The translations under genes and the position numbers were made by a program. The notes beneath the pieces are model-generated. The model had not been told where the DNA came from, searched no databases, and saw only the letters and a program-made list of their open reading frames with translations. From positions 1 to 43,447 of the forward strand of contig KV919232.1 of assembly GCA_002049455.2 (NCBI GenBank): 43,447 nucleotides of DNA, in the 5' to 3' direction. Positions within the stretch are counted from its first letter, which is position 1; every line of letters begins with the position of its first letter. Below, in pieces: positions 31,793 through 41,284 of this stretch. Origin of the DNA: Porphyra umbilicalis. Its lineage: Eukaryota; Rhodophyta; Bangiophyceae; Bangiales; Bangiaceae.

Positions 31793-34441
31793 ATGGCCCC
31801 ACCGCCCGAGGGCGGGCGACCGGCGCGCGTCGCAGCCGCCCGCCGGGCGGCGCGCTCCCCCCTCCGCACCGCGGCCGTTGCTGTTGCCGCCGTCGCCGCG
31901 GCGGCGGCGGTGCTCCTCGCCGCCCCCTCCCCCGGGGGCGCCCAAGAGTCGGGCGGCGACGGCCCCGCGGACCGCCTCCACCAAATGACGACGGCCAAGG
32001 CAGAGGTGCTCGTGCAGCTCGCGCGCGCCGCCCGGGACGCGCTGACGGATGAAAACCGGTGCGGCGCGGACCGCTCGTGCGCGTGCTCCCAGTCGGGCTG
32101 CGCGCGCACCGTGCCCAAGTCGCTCCAGTGCACGAAACGGCTCGGGCCGGACGAGGAGACGTGTCAAGACGAGGAGGGGGCGCCCGGCTCGTGCGTCGCG
32201 CGCAAGCTCGACTACACCATGTCGTACGTGCACGTGGCGCCCAACCTGCTCGAGCCGTCGGGTGCGACGGGCGTGCCGGGGCTTGGCGAAGAGATTTGTT
32301 TAACGCGCTCCTTGGACGCCATTTTTTCGCGCGCGTCCGTCCACGACAATGGGCCGTGGACGTACTTTGCGTCGGCCAAGGGGATGGCGCGCTTCTTCCC
32401 TGGCTCCGCGTTTGAGGGCGGTGACGACTACACCCAGTGCGGGGCTTATGACCCGCGGCTGCGCCCGTGGTTTGTGAGCGGGTCGCTGGGCGAAACGGAT
32501 GTGGTCGTCCTCGCCGACGTCTCCCAAGCGATGAGCGAGCCGGTCGGCACGTTGGGGGCGGACGCGGACAAGTCACGATCGTCGCTCGTGTTTGATTCGG
32601 TCAAGACCATCCTCGGCATGTTCCAAGATTCGGACGCGATTTCCGTTGTAGCGTACGGTCTCCCCACCGCGACGGGGGTGGAGGTGCTGTCGTCGACCGG
32701 GGGTCTGGAGCCTGCGACCAAAAGGGCCCAGCGGCAGATGCTCGAGCGGCTCGCCCCCATGAACACGTCCGACGCGCTCGCCGATCCGGTGACTGGCCTC
32801 GAGGCGGCGTTTGACGTGCTCGAGACGAGCATCAAGGAGGGTGGGCGAACGGCGGGCTGCAACCGGGTGATCATCATGCTGGGGGGCTCCCCCTCGGCCA
32901 AGACAAAGTGCGAGGCGGCGTGCGCCCAAGACCCGGCGCAGCCATGCCGCTGCGTCGCCGACGCGATGGCGCGCGTGGAGAGGCGCCAAGCGGCGCTTGT
33001 TGACAAAGCCAACAGGTCGGCCATCATTGCGACGACCACCGTTGGTGTCGGCGCGGACGACGGCCTTTTGCGGCAGGCGGCGTGTTTGCCCCGCTCTTCG
33101 GGCACGTGGTCGCACCTGCGCTCCTCCTCCATGAACGTTATGTCGGTCCTGGAGCCGCTCTTCCGCCTCCTCTCCTCTTCCCAGTGGACGCCCAGCCCGC
33201 CCGACGCTTCCAAGGCCATTGCGACGAGCATCTACCCCGACGCGGGGGGCTTTGGGCTCATGACGACGCTGACGATTGCAGTGTGGGGTAAAGCCGAGCG
33301 GGACAAGGAGCTCCTCGGCGTCGTCGGTACGGACGTGATCCACGACCGCCTGCTTGAGGCGGCGGACGGCTCGCAGGAGGTTGTGGACGCCGAGCTCAAA
33401 GCCCGCGCACCCCGTTGCAAGGTCCAAACGGACCACGGCCGGCCGCTGATGCTCAGTCCTTGCCAAATCCAAACCGCCCGCGACTACAAGTGCCCGGCGC
33501 TTGCCGACCCGCAGCGGCGGACGCGCGAGTTCGCACAGTACGACTGCTGGCGGGCCGCCAAGCGCGTGTACGTGCCGTACACGGAGAGGGTGACGCGCGC
33601 TGAAGCCGTGGCCCTGTGTAAGAGTCGTCTTCCACGGGGCACGCTCGCCACGTTTACCAATGACCGGGAAAATGCGCTCGCTGCGTCGCTCCTCCCGGAA
33701 GACGGGGCGTGGATTGGCATGCGGCTGGGTGACGAGGACCGCTGGGTGGCCGACCGGCCAGAGACCGATGGCAACGAGCCACCGCAGCCGCCATTGCCCT
33801 TCTTCGTCGCGTGGGCGCCGGACCAGCCAGCGACCAGCGACAAGGGCAACGATGCGGACCTCACCTGCGCCGCCGCCGACCGGCGGGGCACGGTCGCCAA
33901 CTGGTTTGCGGCCGACTGTCAGGACCGGCGGCCGCTGCTCTGCTCCTTCCCCGTCGAGGAATTGCCCGACGCGGGCGCGTGCGCCGAAACGACTATGGCG
34001 TTTGACGACCGCTCCGTCGCAGCCGTCGGCAAAGAGGCGCCCGAAGCCAACCCCGACGTCGACGGTGCCTCTTGCAAAGTCATCACCAACGGCCGCTCGC
34101 CGCCGTCGTGCGGGGGCCTCTTTGTGTCGCCCATGTGCCCGTTTGGGGAGGTAGACCAGACGTGTGCCAACATTTGCTGCGGCGGCTGCCGCTGCCGCGT
34201 GCAGCTGTCGGCGGCGCCAGGGGCGGACTCCAGCGGCACGCTGACGTCGGGCGAGATCATCGGCATTGTCGCGGGCGTCGGCGTCGGGCTGGCGGTCGTG
34301 GCGGGGCTCGCCTTGTTGGTGCACCGCCGCGGGCGGGGGCGCGAGGAGCTTCCGCTGCCGCCCGTGCCGGGGATGGTGGAGCTTGGGGAGGGGGGGAAGG
34401 GCGACGGCGATGGCAAAATGTCCGACGAGATGCTGATTTGA
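31793..34441 (+). CDS. Cache/VWA/C-type-lectin single-pass membrane protein
   Basis: An uninterrupted 882-residue ORF. In order: signal peptide (residues 1-50, core AVAVAAVAAAAAVLLAAP), a Cys-rich segment (CGADRSCACSQSGC), a Cache-like half (WTYFASAKGMARFF...YDPRLRPWF, about 195-230), a von Willebrand A domain (about 236-440, DVVVLADVSQAMS and NRVIIMLGG), a C-type-lectin-like domain (about 582-720, DCWRAAKRVYVPYTERV, GAWIGMRLGDEDRW and the closing Cys pair), a Cys-rich stretch (CANICCGGCRCRV), one membrane span (about 820-845, IIGIVAGVGVGLAVVAGLAL) and a short tail. Cache plus VWA is the arrangement of calcium-channel alpha2/delta-type proteins. The metal site is degenerate: DVSQA instead of DxSxS, and Gly where the later Asp is expected. 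The ATG at 31793 is the first in frame and has CCACCATGG context. It is probably a surface receptor or adhesion protein; the ligand is unknown. Confidence 0.85.
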   Translation: MAPPPEGGRPARVAAARRAARSPLRTAAVAVAAVAAAAAVLLAAPSPGGAQESGGDGPADRLHQMTTAKAEVLVQLARAARDALTDENRCGADRSCACSQSGCARTVPKSLQCTKRLGPDEETCQDEEGAPGSCVARKLDYTMSYVHVAPNLLEPSGATGVPGLGEEICLTRSLDAIFSRASVHDNGPWTYFASAKGMARFFPGSAFEGGDDYTQCGAYDPRLRPWFVSGSLGETDVVVLADVSQAMSEPVGTLGADADKSRSSLVFDSVKTILGMFQDSDAISVVAYGLPTATGVEVLSSTGGLEPATKRAQRQMLERLAPMNTSDALADPVTGLEAAFDVLETSIKEGGRTAGCNRVIIMLGGSPSAKTKCEAACAQDPAQPCRCVADAMARVERRQAALVDKANRSAIIATTTVGVGADDGLLRQAACLPRSSGTWSHLRSSSMNVMSVLEPLFRLLSSSQWTPSPPDASKAIATSIYPDAGGFGLMTTLTIAVWGKAERDKELLGVVGTDVIHDRLLEAADGSQEVVDAELKARAPRCKVQTDHGRPLMLSPCQIQTARDYKCPALADPQRRTREFAQYDCWRAAKRVYVPYTERVTRAEAVALCKSRLPRGTLATFTNDRENALAASLLPEDGAWIGMRLGDEDRWVADRPETDGNEPPQPPLPFFVAWAPDQPATSDKGNDADLTCAAADRRGTVANWFAADCQDRRPLLCSFPVEELPDAGACAETTMAFDDRSVAAVGKEAPEANPDVDGASCKVITNGRSPPSCGGLFVSPMCPFGEVDQTCANICCGGCRCRVQLSAAPGADSSGTLTSGEIIGIVAGVGVGLAVVAGLALLVHRRGRGREELPLPPVPGMVELGEGGKGDGDGKMSDEMLI

Positions 34442-35687
34442 GGCGTCGCGGGGGCGGGGGGGGTTGCCGCGGTTTGGGCTGGGGGGGGGGGAGTGGGGGG
34501 GGGAAGGGGGGGGTGGTGGCGGCGAGCCCGCCCGCGCCCAACTGTCTGGACGTTTTGTGGGAGCGCGGCGCCGGCCGCGAGAGTAAATCGTGTGCTTGTA
34601 GGTGGACCGCCACAGCTGCCGAGTGCGCGCTCGCCCGCAGCCGCGGCCGCGCGGGACAGCAACGACAATGGTGGCGGCAACGCCGACACTAGCGGAAGAA
34701 AAGTCGCGGCAACGGTGCCGCCCCCGGCCCGACGGCAGCGGCCGCTGCAGGCCCGCCCGTCACCCTGTCGACGGCCAAAGGCTCGAGGCGCGCACTGCTA
34801 TCACGACAAGAGGGGCGCACTGTCACCACCATTCGAAGTGGGCGGCGAGCCCCGGGGCAGACCACGAGCGGTCAGGCGCTCCCCGGGCGAGAGGGCGGCG
34901 GCGGGGGTCACCACCGCGGCCGCCCCGCCGGCCGCAGCGGGTCTGAGAGAGACGGCGCCGCCGCCTGCGGGGAGCGCCCACCCGTTCTCGCAGCGGTCAC
35001 CCCCCAGATGGGCGCGCGTGGCGGGCGTCGACGGGCTTGCCGACGTTGACGGGGGCGCACCCCCGCGGCGGTCGGCCGTTTGGGACGGGTGGGACAGCCG
35101 CCGAGCTGGTCGTGGTGTGGGGGAGACTGCGCGGGCGCCGTCGGATCTGGGGATCAAGACGCGACGTCGAGTCACCCATCAGAGATCGTTGCGGATCATT
35201 GGCACGCGCGTGACCCAGATTTCGGGCCACCCACGATAGCCAATTGCATAGCAGGTGTCACGCACCAATTGATGTTCTCTGCTGGGCCGTTTTGCACGAG
35301 GCTTGTGCGACGAGCGGCCGCGGCCCACGCACCGCAGCGGGCGCCCGACTGTTTGCCTACGTGTCGCGCTGTCCTCCTCGGTGACCCCCCCCCCCGAGCA
35401 GCCCCACTTGACTGGTATTTAGCGCAGTCTGACCGTGCTCCACACCACGGGGCCTGGCGGCAGTGTTTTGTCAGGCCGTGCACGACTGGTCGCGCCTTTT
35501 CTGCTGTCGGTGCCCCTTTCTGCCGCTGTCGGCCGACGGGGGGAGGTGGTGTGTGTGCCTGTCCCTTTGCCCGCGCGCGACTCTCGGACAACAGCGTTGA
35601 GCCGCCACCCACGGCCGTGCACCACCCCACCTTCGGTGCGGTGCTGGCTGTGGGCGATCCCCCCGCTTTGTGCCCGTCGCTGCCGTC
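34442..35687. other. Intergenic region with G-rich tracts
   Basis: G runs at 34480-34515 follow the stop codon. The rest carries Arg/Pro-rich ORFs that conflict across frames, plus a stretch of more ordinary composition (35220-35440). It should contain the promoter of the thioredoxin-like gene. No gene is supported. Confidence 0.4.
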
Positions 35688-36866
35688 ATGGCGGTGGGGT
35701 GTGGTCGGCGCAGCATGACTGGGCGCGTGGTGGGGGCGCTGACCGCGGTGGCGGTGGCCATGCTGGCGCTTGCGGGCGCTGCGCGCGCGAACGATCACGG
35801 CAGGTGCGTTGTACGCGCGGGTTTGATCATGCCAGCTCCGTGGGTGGGCTGGCCAACTTGGTGTGGAGATGTCCCTGACGTGGCAGGTCGCTTTGGCTGT
35901 CGTGTTCAACTTGAGTTGTTGGCAAGCACAACTGGACGGGGCGTGCGTCTGTCTTTTTTCCTTTGGTACTGACTGTGGCTTTTTGTTCGGTGCTATTGTT
36001 GCTATTTTTTGTTGCTTGCCGCCCCTGCTTGCGCTGTCGTTGTCCTTTATCGTTGCCTGCTCTGGCCGTTTTCTTTGTTTGACTTTTTTTACTTCCTTCT
36101 GCCCGCCTCCCCCGCCCCACCCAATTCGATTCGGACCCTCCACAGCGTCCAAGAGCTCACCGCGGAAAACTTTGAAGCGGCCACTGCCGATGGCAACTGG
36201 CTGATCGAGTTCTACGCCCCCTGGTGCGGCCACTGCAACAAATTTGCGTCCGACTACACCAAGGTCGCGGCGGCGCTGGCGGCCGACCCCGCCGTCCGCG
36301 TCGGCCGCGTGGACGGCAGCACCCACCGTTCCGTGTCGACGCGCTTCTCCGTGACGGGCTTCCCGTCCTTTTTCTACCTCCCCCCGGCGGCGGCCGCGCC
36401 CGAAGGCGGTCTCCTTACCGCCCCCGACACTCCCGCGCCGCTGCGCTTTACGGGCGGCCGCGCGGTCGACACGCTCGTCGAGTGGGCGCGCGCGGGCGGC
36501 GCCGGCGGCGCGCCCGTGGCGGTGACCGCCCCCGCGTCGGTCGTCGAGCGGCTGCTCGGCCGCAAGGGCGCGGCGACCAAGGCGGCGACGGCGGCGGGTG
36601 GCAGTGCCGCCGCCGTCCACGCGGCGGTCGTGGCCAAGGCGGTGCGCGACGCGGCGGAAGCGTTGGACGGGTGGATGGTTGCCCAGGGGGGGCTGACGCC
36701 CGAAGTGCGGATGGGCGTGCTGTCGGCGACCGCCGTCATTGTGGCGGCGAGCGGCCTGGTCGGGCTCATTGCCGTAGCCGCGGGGCTGGGGGGGCTCGTC
36801 ACCGCCATTGCGGCGGCGGTCACCCGGCGCCCGCGGCCGGCGGGGGCGGCGGGCAAGCGCGAGTAG
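35688..36866 (+). CDS. PDI-like transmembrane thioredoxin-domain protein with one intron
   Basis: Exon 1 (35688-35803) encodes a signal peptide (VVGALTAVAVAMLALAGAARA). An intron of 342 bp (donor CAG|GTGCGT at 35804, acceptor CCCTCCACAG ending 36145) has phase 2 on both sides and reads straight into the thioredoxin domain. The mature N-terminus is SVQELTAENFEAA, and the active site WCGHC places its two Cys at residues 66 and 69, as in protein disulfide isomerases. TGFPSFFYLP carries the cis-Pro region. A hydrophobic C-terminal segment (about 230-263) is followed by a basic tail ending GKRE. The layout is signal, one thioredoxin domain and a membrane anchor, total 278 residues, similar to TMX-type ER oxidoreductases. 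There is no KDEL-type signal; the single Lys at -3 is only half a dilysine motif. Confidence 0.88.
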
Positions 36867-37260
36867 GGCGCGCGCGCCGATTGGCGGGTGGGGGGGATGT
36901 GCTCGGGTGGGGATACGGGATTTGTTGATTTGGGGGAGGACGGTGGCACTACGAAAGTGTAGCTTTTGCGCGGGTGACGGGTGCCCGCAGTTGGTAGTCC
37001 AGGCGCTGCCTCTCTCGTGGTGTTTGTGGTTCTCAGCTTGTCTTTGTTGTTCTTTTTTTTCTTCGTCGGGCGTTGGCGTGTTATGTGTGCCGACAAGCGC
37101 TGTCTGCGCTGCGTCACGTGGTTTGGCGGCCAGCGATCATGTCATAACTTCGCTCTGTGGAAGTTGGCTAATATTGGATTTTAAGTAAATTGTTGGGTCT
37201 TGTTTTCAGTTTGCTGATTCCTCAGGCAGCTAATCAACTCCCTCGTTGCCTCTGCAACAG
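36867..37260. other. 3' region of the thioredoxin-like gene
   Basis: Composition falls from GC-rich to near balanced and T-rich on the plus strand (about 37020-37220). It probably contains the 3' end of the preceding transcript. No ORF is supported. Confidence 0.45.
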
Positions 37261-37500
37261 TATGGCGCGTCGCCAAAGAATGATCGGATCTGAGAAACGC
37301 TCACAGAAAGTCACAGCAGTTCACAGCAGCTCACAGCACAGAATTCAAAATTGCTGTGATCGTCCTTGCCTCCCACAGAGCCATCCAGGAGCCCTCAGCA
37401 TGCAATTTTATTTCAAAGCACAGTCACAGCACGGTCACAGCATGCTGTAACTTGCTGTGGAACTTGCTCGGATCCGATCATTCTTTGGCGACGCGCCATA
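37261..37500. mobile_element. MITE family 4, 240 bp
   Basis: It starts TATGGCGCGTCGCCAAAGAA and ends with the inverse (TTCTTTGGCGACGCGCCATA). The terminal repeats are about 34 bp with one mismatch, and TA sits at both edges. The interior is rich in TCACAGCA-type direct and inverted short repeats (37300-37450). No coding capacity. The termini resemble those of the family-3 element at 9633. Confidence 0.9.
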
Positions 37501-37502
37501 TG

Positions 37503-37693
37503 TACAGTCTTTCTCAACTGCTGGGCACCCATTGTGGCGATCGTGTTCCGCTACGTGGCACTCGATTGGCATACGTGGCGAACGATCGCAGACCGGAATC
37601 GGCCTTGATCGCACCGTAGAGGCCGGTCGATCTACATTCGTTACTAGGCACCGTGCCCAAGAAAGGATGTCACTGCAATGGAGAGAGACTGTA
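37503..37693. mobile_element. MITE family 1, copy A, 191 bp
   Basis: The left end TACAGTCTTTCTCAACTGCT and right end AATGGAGAGAGACTGTA form imperfect terminal repeats with TA at both edges. The interior shares TGTGGCGATCGTG and CACCGTAGAGGCCGGTCGA with the copy at 38849, and the lengths differ by only two bases. It starts two bases after the family-4 element. Confidence 0.88.
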
Positions 37694-37704
37694 TCCTCTA
37701 GTCT

Positions 37705-37866
37705 TATTGCAGTCTTCCCGATTCTGGCCGATCCGGACAAGAACAACCTACAGTCCGCACAACTTCTGATTGGTCGAGAGGTCGTATCCGGCCAGATGGA
37801 TGGTTGTCGTGCATCTGTTCTGCACAGTTCATGTCGGGATCGGCCAAAATTGAGGAGACTGCAATA
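37705..37866. mobile_element. MITE family 2, copy B, 162 bp
   Basis: It begins TATTGCAGTCTTCCCGATTC and ends GAGGAGACTGCAATA. It is very similar to copy A at 27565 over its whole length. It lies 11 bp after the family-1 copy and one base before the 939-bp element. Confidence 0.9.
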
Positions 37867-37867
37867 C

Positions 37868-38806
37868 TACAGTCAATATCCGGTTATATGCGCTCCAGTT
37901 ATATGTCACGTGCTATATAACTGGGAGGATCGCGATCGACAATTTCCACGGGAACCATCGACAGATCTCGCGATCGTCTTCGGGAATGTAGCTCAGACAG
38001 AGGGAATTGGAAAAACGTGACGGATTTGTCGCACACTGCACCCATCGAGGTGAACATACCGTCATCCGTCCTACCACCGATGGCGCTGACAATCGTCGTG
38101 GGCCCCACCGTAGCCGACCCTACCGTCATCGACTCCACCGTCTTCTTCCCCACAGCGGTTTTCCAGCCTCGTAGCGCCAGACTGGTTAGGACGAGGGCGA
38201 GGGAGGCCATGCCACTGAAGGCGGCGGGAGTGACGCCTCGTACTGCTGGGAGAGCGACGACTCGGACGGCGGGAGGAATGGCGTGTCGGACGATGGAGGA
38301 TGTAAACGGGCGGACGGCGGGGACAGTGCCGACTTGGACGGCGAGGGGAGTGACGGCTCGGACGGCGGGGGACGTAATGGGTCCGACACGGAAGTGAGTG
38401 AGAATCCGTCGGACAGCAACGATGAATGATCTTGATATACCCCTTGTCGTACCCTTCTTATTCTGTTTCTCAAAAAAGAAACTGATCATACTCCAGTCCC
38501 GTATGAAGTCTGGTGGTTGCCAGCTCGAGGATGCTCAGACCTCGTGTCGGATCGTGTCGCTGGAGGACGAGCGTGTGGAACTCGAAGTCATATCAAATCC
38601 GTAATTGTACGCCCCCTCCCGTGATAGACCAACTGAAATGGTCCTTAAATCCTGCGATCATGAGCCCGAGCAACCCCTTTCTCGGTCAAAATGGCAGCGA
38701 TCGGAAGTGAAACGAGAACGCCTCGCCGTGGTGCGCCGTGAGAATGCATTGCTGGCACGGGGGCTACAAAGTGCGCAAGGGTGCCATATAAGCGGATAGT
38801 GACTGT
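37868..38806. mobile_element. TA-flanked TIR element of 939 bp (family 5)
   Basis: The left end TACAGTCAATATCCGGTTAT and the inverted right end TACAGTCACTATCCGCTTAT agree over 25 bases with a few mismatches, and both carry TA outside CAGTCA, as in pogo and Tc1/mariner elements. The interior contains a short-period, Ser/Asp/Gly-coding repetitive stretch (38190-38429) and short ORFs on both strands. I recognise no transposase, so it is probably non-autonomous or a decayed deletion product. Confidence 0.75.
38190..38429 (+). CDS. Small acidic Ser/Asp/Gly-rich ORF inside the family-5 element
   Basis: The plus frame opens after TAG at 38187-38189 and reads an acidic, repetitive peptide (SDDSDGGRNGVSDDGG, LDGEGSDGSDGGGRNGSD, SENPSDSNDE) to TGA at 38427. 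It has no ATG, so it would need to be an exon; the preceding bases (GACTGGTTAG) could serve as an acceptor. Acidic Ser/Asp N-termini occur in several DNA transposases, including piggyBac types, so this may be a transposase remnant. It could equally be chance coding within a short-period repeat. Confidence 0.25.
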   Translation, partial: DEGEGGHATEGGGSDASYCWESDDSDGGRNGVSDDGGCKRADGGDSADLDGEGSDGSDGGGRNGSDTEVSENPSDSNDE

Positions 38807-38848
38807 ATTTTATTGTCCTCCACCTGTGTCGCCAAATGAAGGTCACAG

Positions 38849-39041
38849 TACAGTCTTTCTCCAATGCTGTCCACCCTCTATGGCGATCGTACGACCAGAA
38901 AGTAGCCCACATTTTTCGTGCAGAAGACGATGATCGGGAGCCACGATCGCTGTTGATTGTACCGTAGAGGCCGGTCGACCGCGTTCGTTGCTATCCCCCC
39001 CTGGACAAGAACGGAAGCGACAAGAATGGAGAAAGACTGTA
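38849..39041. mobile_element. MITE family 1, copy B, 193 bp
   Basis: It starts TACAGTCTTTCTCCAATGCT and ends GACAAGAATGGAGAAAGACT followed by GTA. The terminal repeats are about 24 bp with few mismatches and TA at both ends. The interior motifs ATGGCGATCGTACG and ACCGTAGAGGCCGGTCGA match copy A. Confidence 0.9.
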
Positions 39042-39168
39042 GCCCGATTGTGGCTCAAGTAGCCAATGTTTTTTCTGTTCGAATCGGACGATCGCGAGAC
39101 GCAATCGGCCATGACCGCCCCGATCGACCAACTTTCGTCGTTGTCCACCCCTCGACAAGAATGGAGAC
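39042..39168. mobile_element. Truncated MITE family 1 copy
   Basis: GACGATCGCGAGACGCAATC and the later CTCGACAAGAATGGAGAC recall the interior and right end of family 1, but the left terminus is missing and the right terminus is cut at GGAGAC by the next element. It may have been interrupted by insertion of the family-2 copy at 39169. Confidence 0.55.
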
Positions 39169-39324
39169 TATTGCGATTCTGGCCGATCCGGACCAGAACA
39201 ACCTACAGTCCATACAACTTCTGATTGGTCGAGAGGCCGTATCCGGCCGGATGGATGTCTGTCGTGCATCTGTTCTACACAGTTCTTCATGTCGGGATCG
39301 GCCGAAATTGGGGAGACTGCAATA
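39169..39324. mobile_element. MITE family 2, copy C, 156 bp
   Basis: It has the same interior as copies A and B (CTTCTGATTGGTCGAGAGG) and the same right end (GGGGAGACTGCAATA). The left terminus lacks nine bases after TATTGC, so the inverted repeat is damaged and this copy is probably immobile. Confidence 0.85.
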
Positions 39325-39660
39325 GATTAATTCAACTGGATAGAGACTGCCCGCGACAGAGAGTGTGTGACCGCCACCCCGTGCGCCGATCCCCGCTCGC
39401 TACGAGCCCGAGTCGCGCACCCACCTCGCGCTTCCCCGCAAGTCGCAACCCGCCCGTGGCGCTACGTCTACGCCTCCTCCCCTTTCCCATCTCCACCCTC
39501 CACTGTTGCGTCACTGTGCGCACCCGTCCGCTTGTATCAGTCCCAGTCTCTGACATTGCCACATCGTTTGTTTGCCATTGCGCTCCCCCCCCGGCTCCCA
39601 CGCGACGGTCCACTGCCATTGCATCCCTTCTCCCCGTTGCCCGCCCCCCCCCCCGCCACC
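39325..39660. other. Leader region of the C2-domain gene
   Basis: It turns pyrimidine-rich from about 39400 and ends C11-GCCACC before ATG at 39661. No other ORF is supported. Confidence 0.45.
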
Positions 39661-40945
39661 ATGGCCGACCCGTCTGGCGGCTGGACGCTCGGGGCACTCG
39701 CGCCGCACGTTGACGAAGAGGCGGCGGCCGACCCCCCCCCCCCACCCACCTCGCCCTGCACGTGGCCGTGGCGGGCATCCCCAAACTCGACCGCCTCTCC
39801 AAGTCGGACCCCTTTGCGGTCCTCCGCACCCGCGACGCCAACGCCGACGGGGTCGTCGGGTGGCGGGAATTTGGCCGCACCGAGACCGTGTGGAACTCGC
39901 ACGACTGCGACATGGGCAACCCGCTGCTGCTGCCGCTGGCGGCGGCGCCGCCGTCACAGACGCCCCCGTCGCCCGCCTTTGGCCTGTCGGGCGTGACCGG
40001 GTCCCCCCGCCCGACGGCGGGGGGTTGGGAGGACGGTGCGGGGGCGGTACCTGGCCGCACCCTCCTCCGCATTGAGGTGTATGACCGGGACGGGTCGTCT
40101 GAGGCGCTCGGCGGCCACGACAAGGTCGGCGCGGTCGAGCTGCCGCTCGCGTCGCTCGTTCAGGCTGGCGGCGGGCCCGTGCGCGTCGCCCACCCGCTGG
40201 CGCTGCCGGCGGGCCACAAAAAGGCGGCGACGGCGACGGCGGGCACGCTCAGCCTGGTGGCGGAGCGCGTGTGGGTGCGCCCGTCGCCGGACAAGGTCAG
40301 CGTCCACCTCATCGTCCGCGGGCCGTGGGCCAAGTGGTCCAAGCCGGCGCTCTACTTGGAAATCTGCCGCGCCGTCGGCCCGCCGTCGTCGACGGCGGGG
40401 GGGGGGGGGCGGACCCGCGCGCCGCCGCCCCGTCGGCGGGCACGTCGGCGGCGGGCAGTCCGCTCGCGGCGGGTTTGGTGGCGCCCCTCCCCGCCGACGC
40501 GGCCGAGGTCGTGACCGTCTTCCGGTCGCCCAAACTCGACGCGACCGCCCCGCACGCGCGGGTGTCCGACGCCAAGCGCTTCCACGCCGCCCTCGTGCCT
40601 CTCCACCAGCTGTTGGGGGCGGCGTCAGAGTCGCTCTCGGCGTCGAGCACCACGTCCCTCCGCGTGTCGGAGCTGCCAGACGTGGCGCTGCGGCTCGGGC
40701 TGCTCGCCCGCGTGCACGGGCATGTGCACGAGATGCTGCGGCCACTCGGGCATGTGGACACGAGTGTGCGGGAGCTGCTGGACAATCCAGCGGTGCACTT
40801 GGCGCCGCTGGTCGACGCGGGGGGGGGCGGGGCGTTTGGCTACGGCGTGCGCGACGGGGACGGCAAGGTCGGGGCCGAGGATGTGGTCGCGGGGGACCTG
40901 CTGGTAGCCGTGGAAGGCTTCCTTGTGTCGAGCTCGGTCAAGTGA
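39661..40945 (+). CDS. C2-domain protein (calcium/phospholipid binding)
   Basis: ATG at 39661 follows C11-GCCACC. The N-terminus (MADPSGGWTLGALAPHVDEE) leads to a C run (about 39737-39748) where the frame shifts into the C2 domain: LHVAVAGIPKLDRLSKSDPF (loop 1 with two Asp), GRTETVWNSHDCD, then LLRIEVYDRD and GGHDKVGAVELPLASLV (loop 3 with several Asp). The acidic loop residues expected for calcium-dependent membrane binding are present, and the domain resembles those of copines. A second shift at a G run (about 40397-40408) restores an Ala-rich helical C-terminal part (HAALVPLHQLLGAASESLSA) ending SSSVK and TGA at 40943-40945. There is no second C2 or copine VWA domain, so it is not a full copine. 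Convergent with the hydrolase gene downstream. Confidence 0.75.
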
Positions 40946-41284
40946 TGGGCGGCAGAGCGGGGGTCGGGAGCGTCAAACAGCACGGCCGCTGCTTGCGTTG
41001 TACGGCGGTGCTTTGGGGGTTGCGTCTCATCGAACGACGGGGTCTGGTACCCCATGACACGGTTGGATGGTGACACTGCTGCTGGCGGCTCGGCGCTGTC
41101 AGAGGTGCGCCGCCAACTTGCTGCAAGCGGCCGGCAGCTGCGACAATCACCGTCCCCGGTCGAACACTCACACTAAACCTGCGCCTTTCTTTCCCTCTGT
41201 ACAACAGGCATCCTCCTTTCTTCAAAATCAAAACCGCCAAGCACCGCGGGCGCCCCCCCCATCCGGTCGGCCACCCCCCCCCCG
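40946..41284. other. Convergent intergenic spacer
   Basis: The 339 bp lie between the stop codons of the C2 gene and the isochorismatase-fold gene. The stretch is more balanced in composition toward 41240 and has no supported ORF. Confidence 0.45.

Noticed and set aside
32573..34324. Minus-strand ORF of 583 codons
   Set aside because: Antisense shadow of the Cache/VWA/lectin gene.
35196..36620. Minus-strand ORF of 474 codons
   Set aside because: Antisense to the thioredoxin-like gene and its intron; Arg-rich composition.
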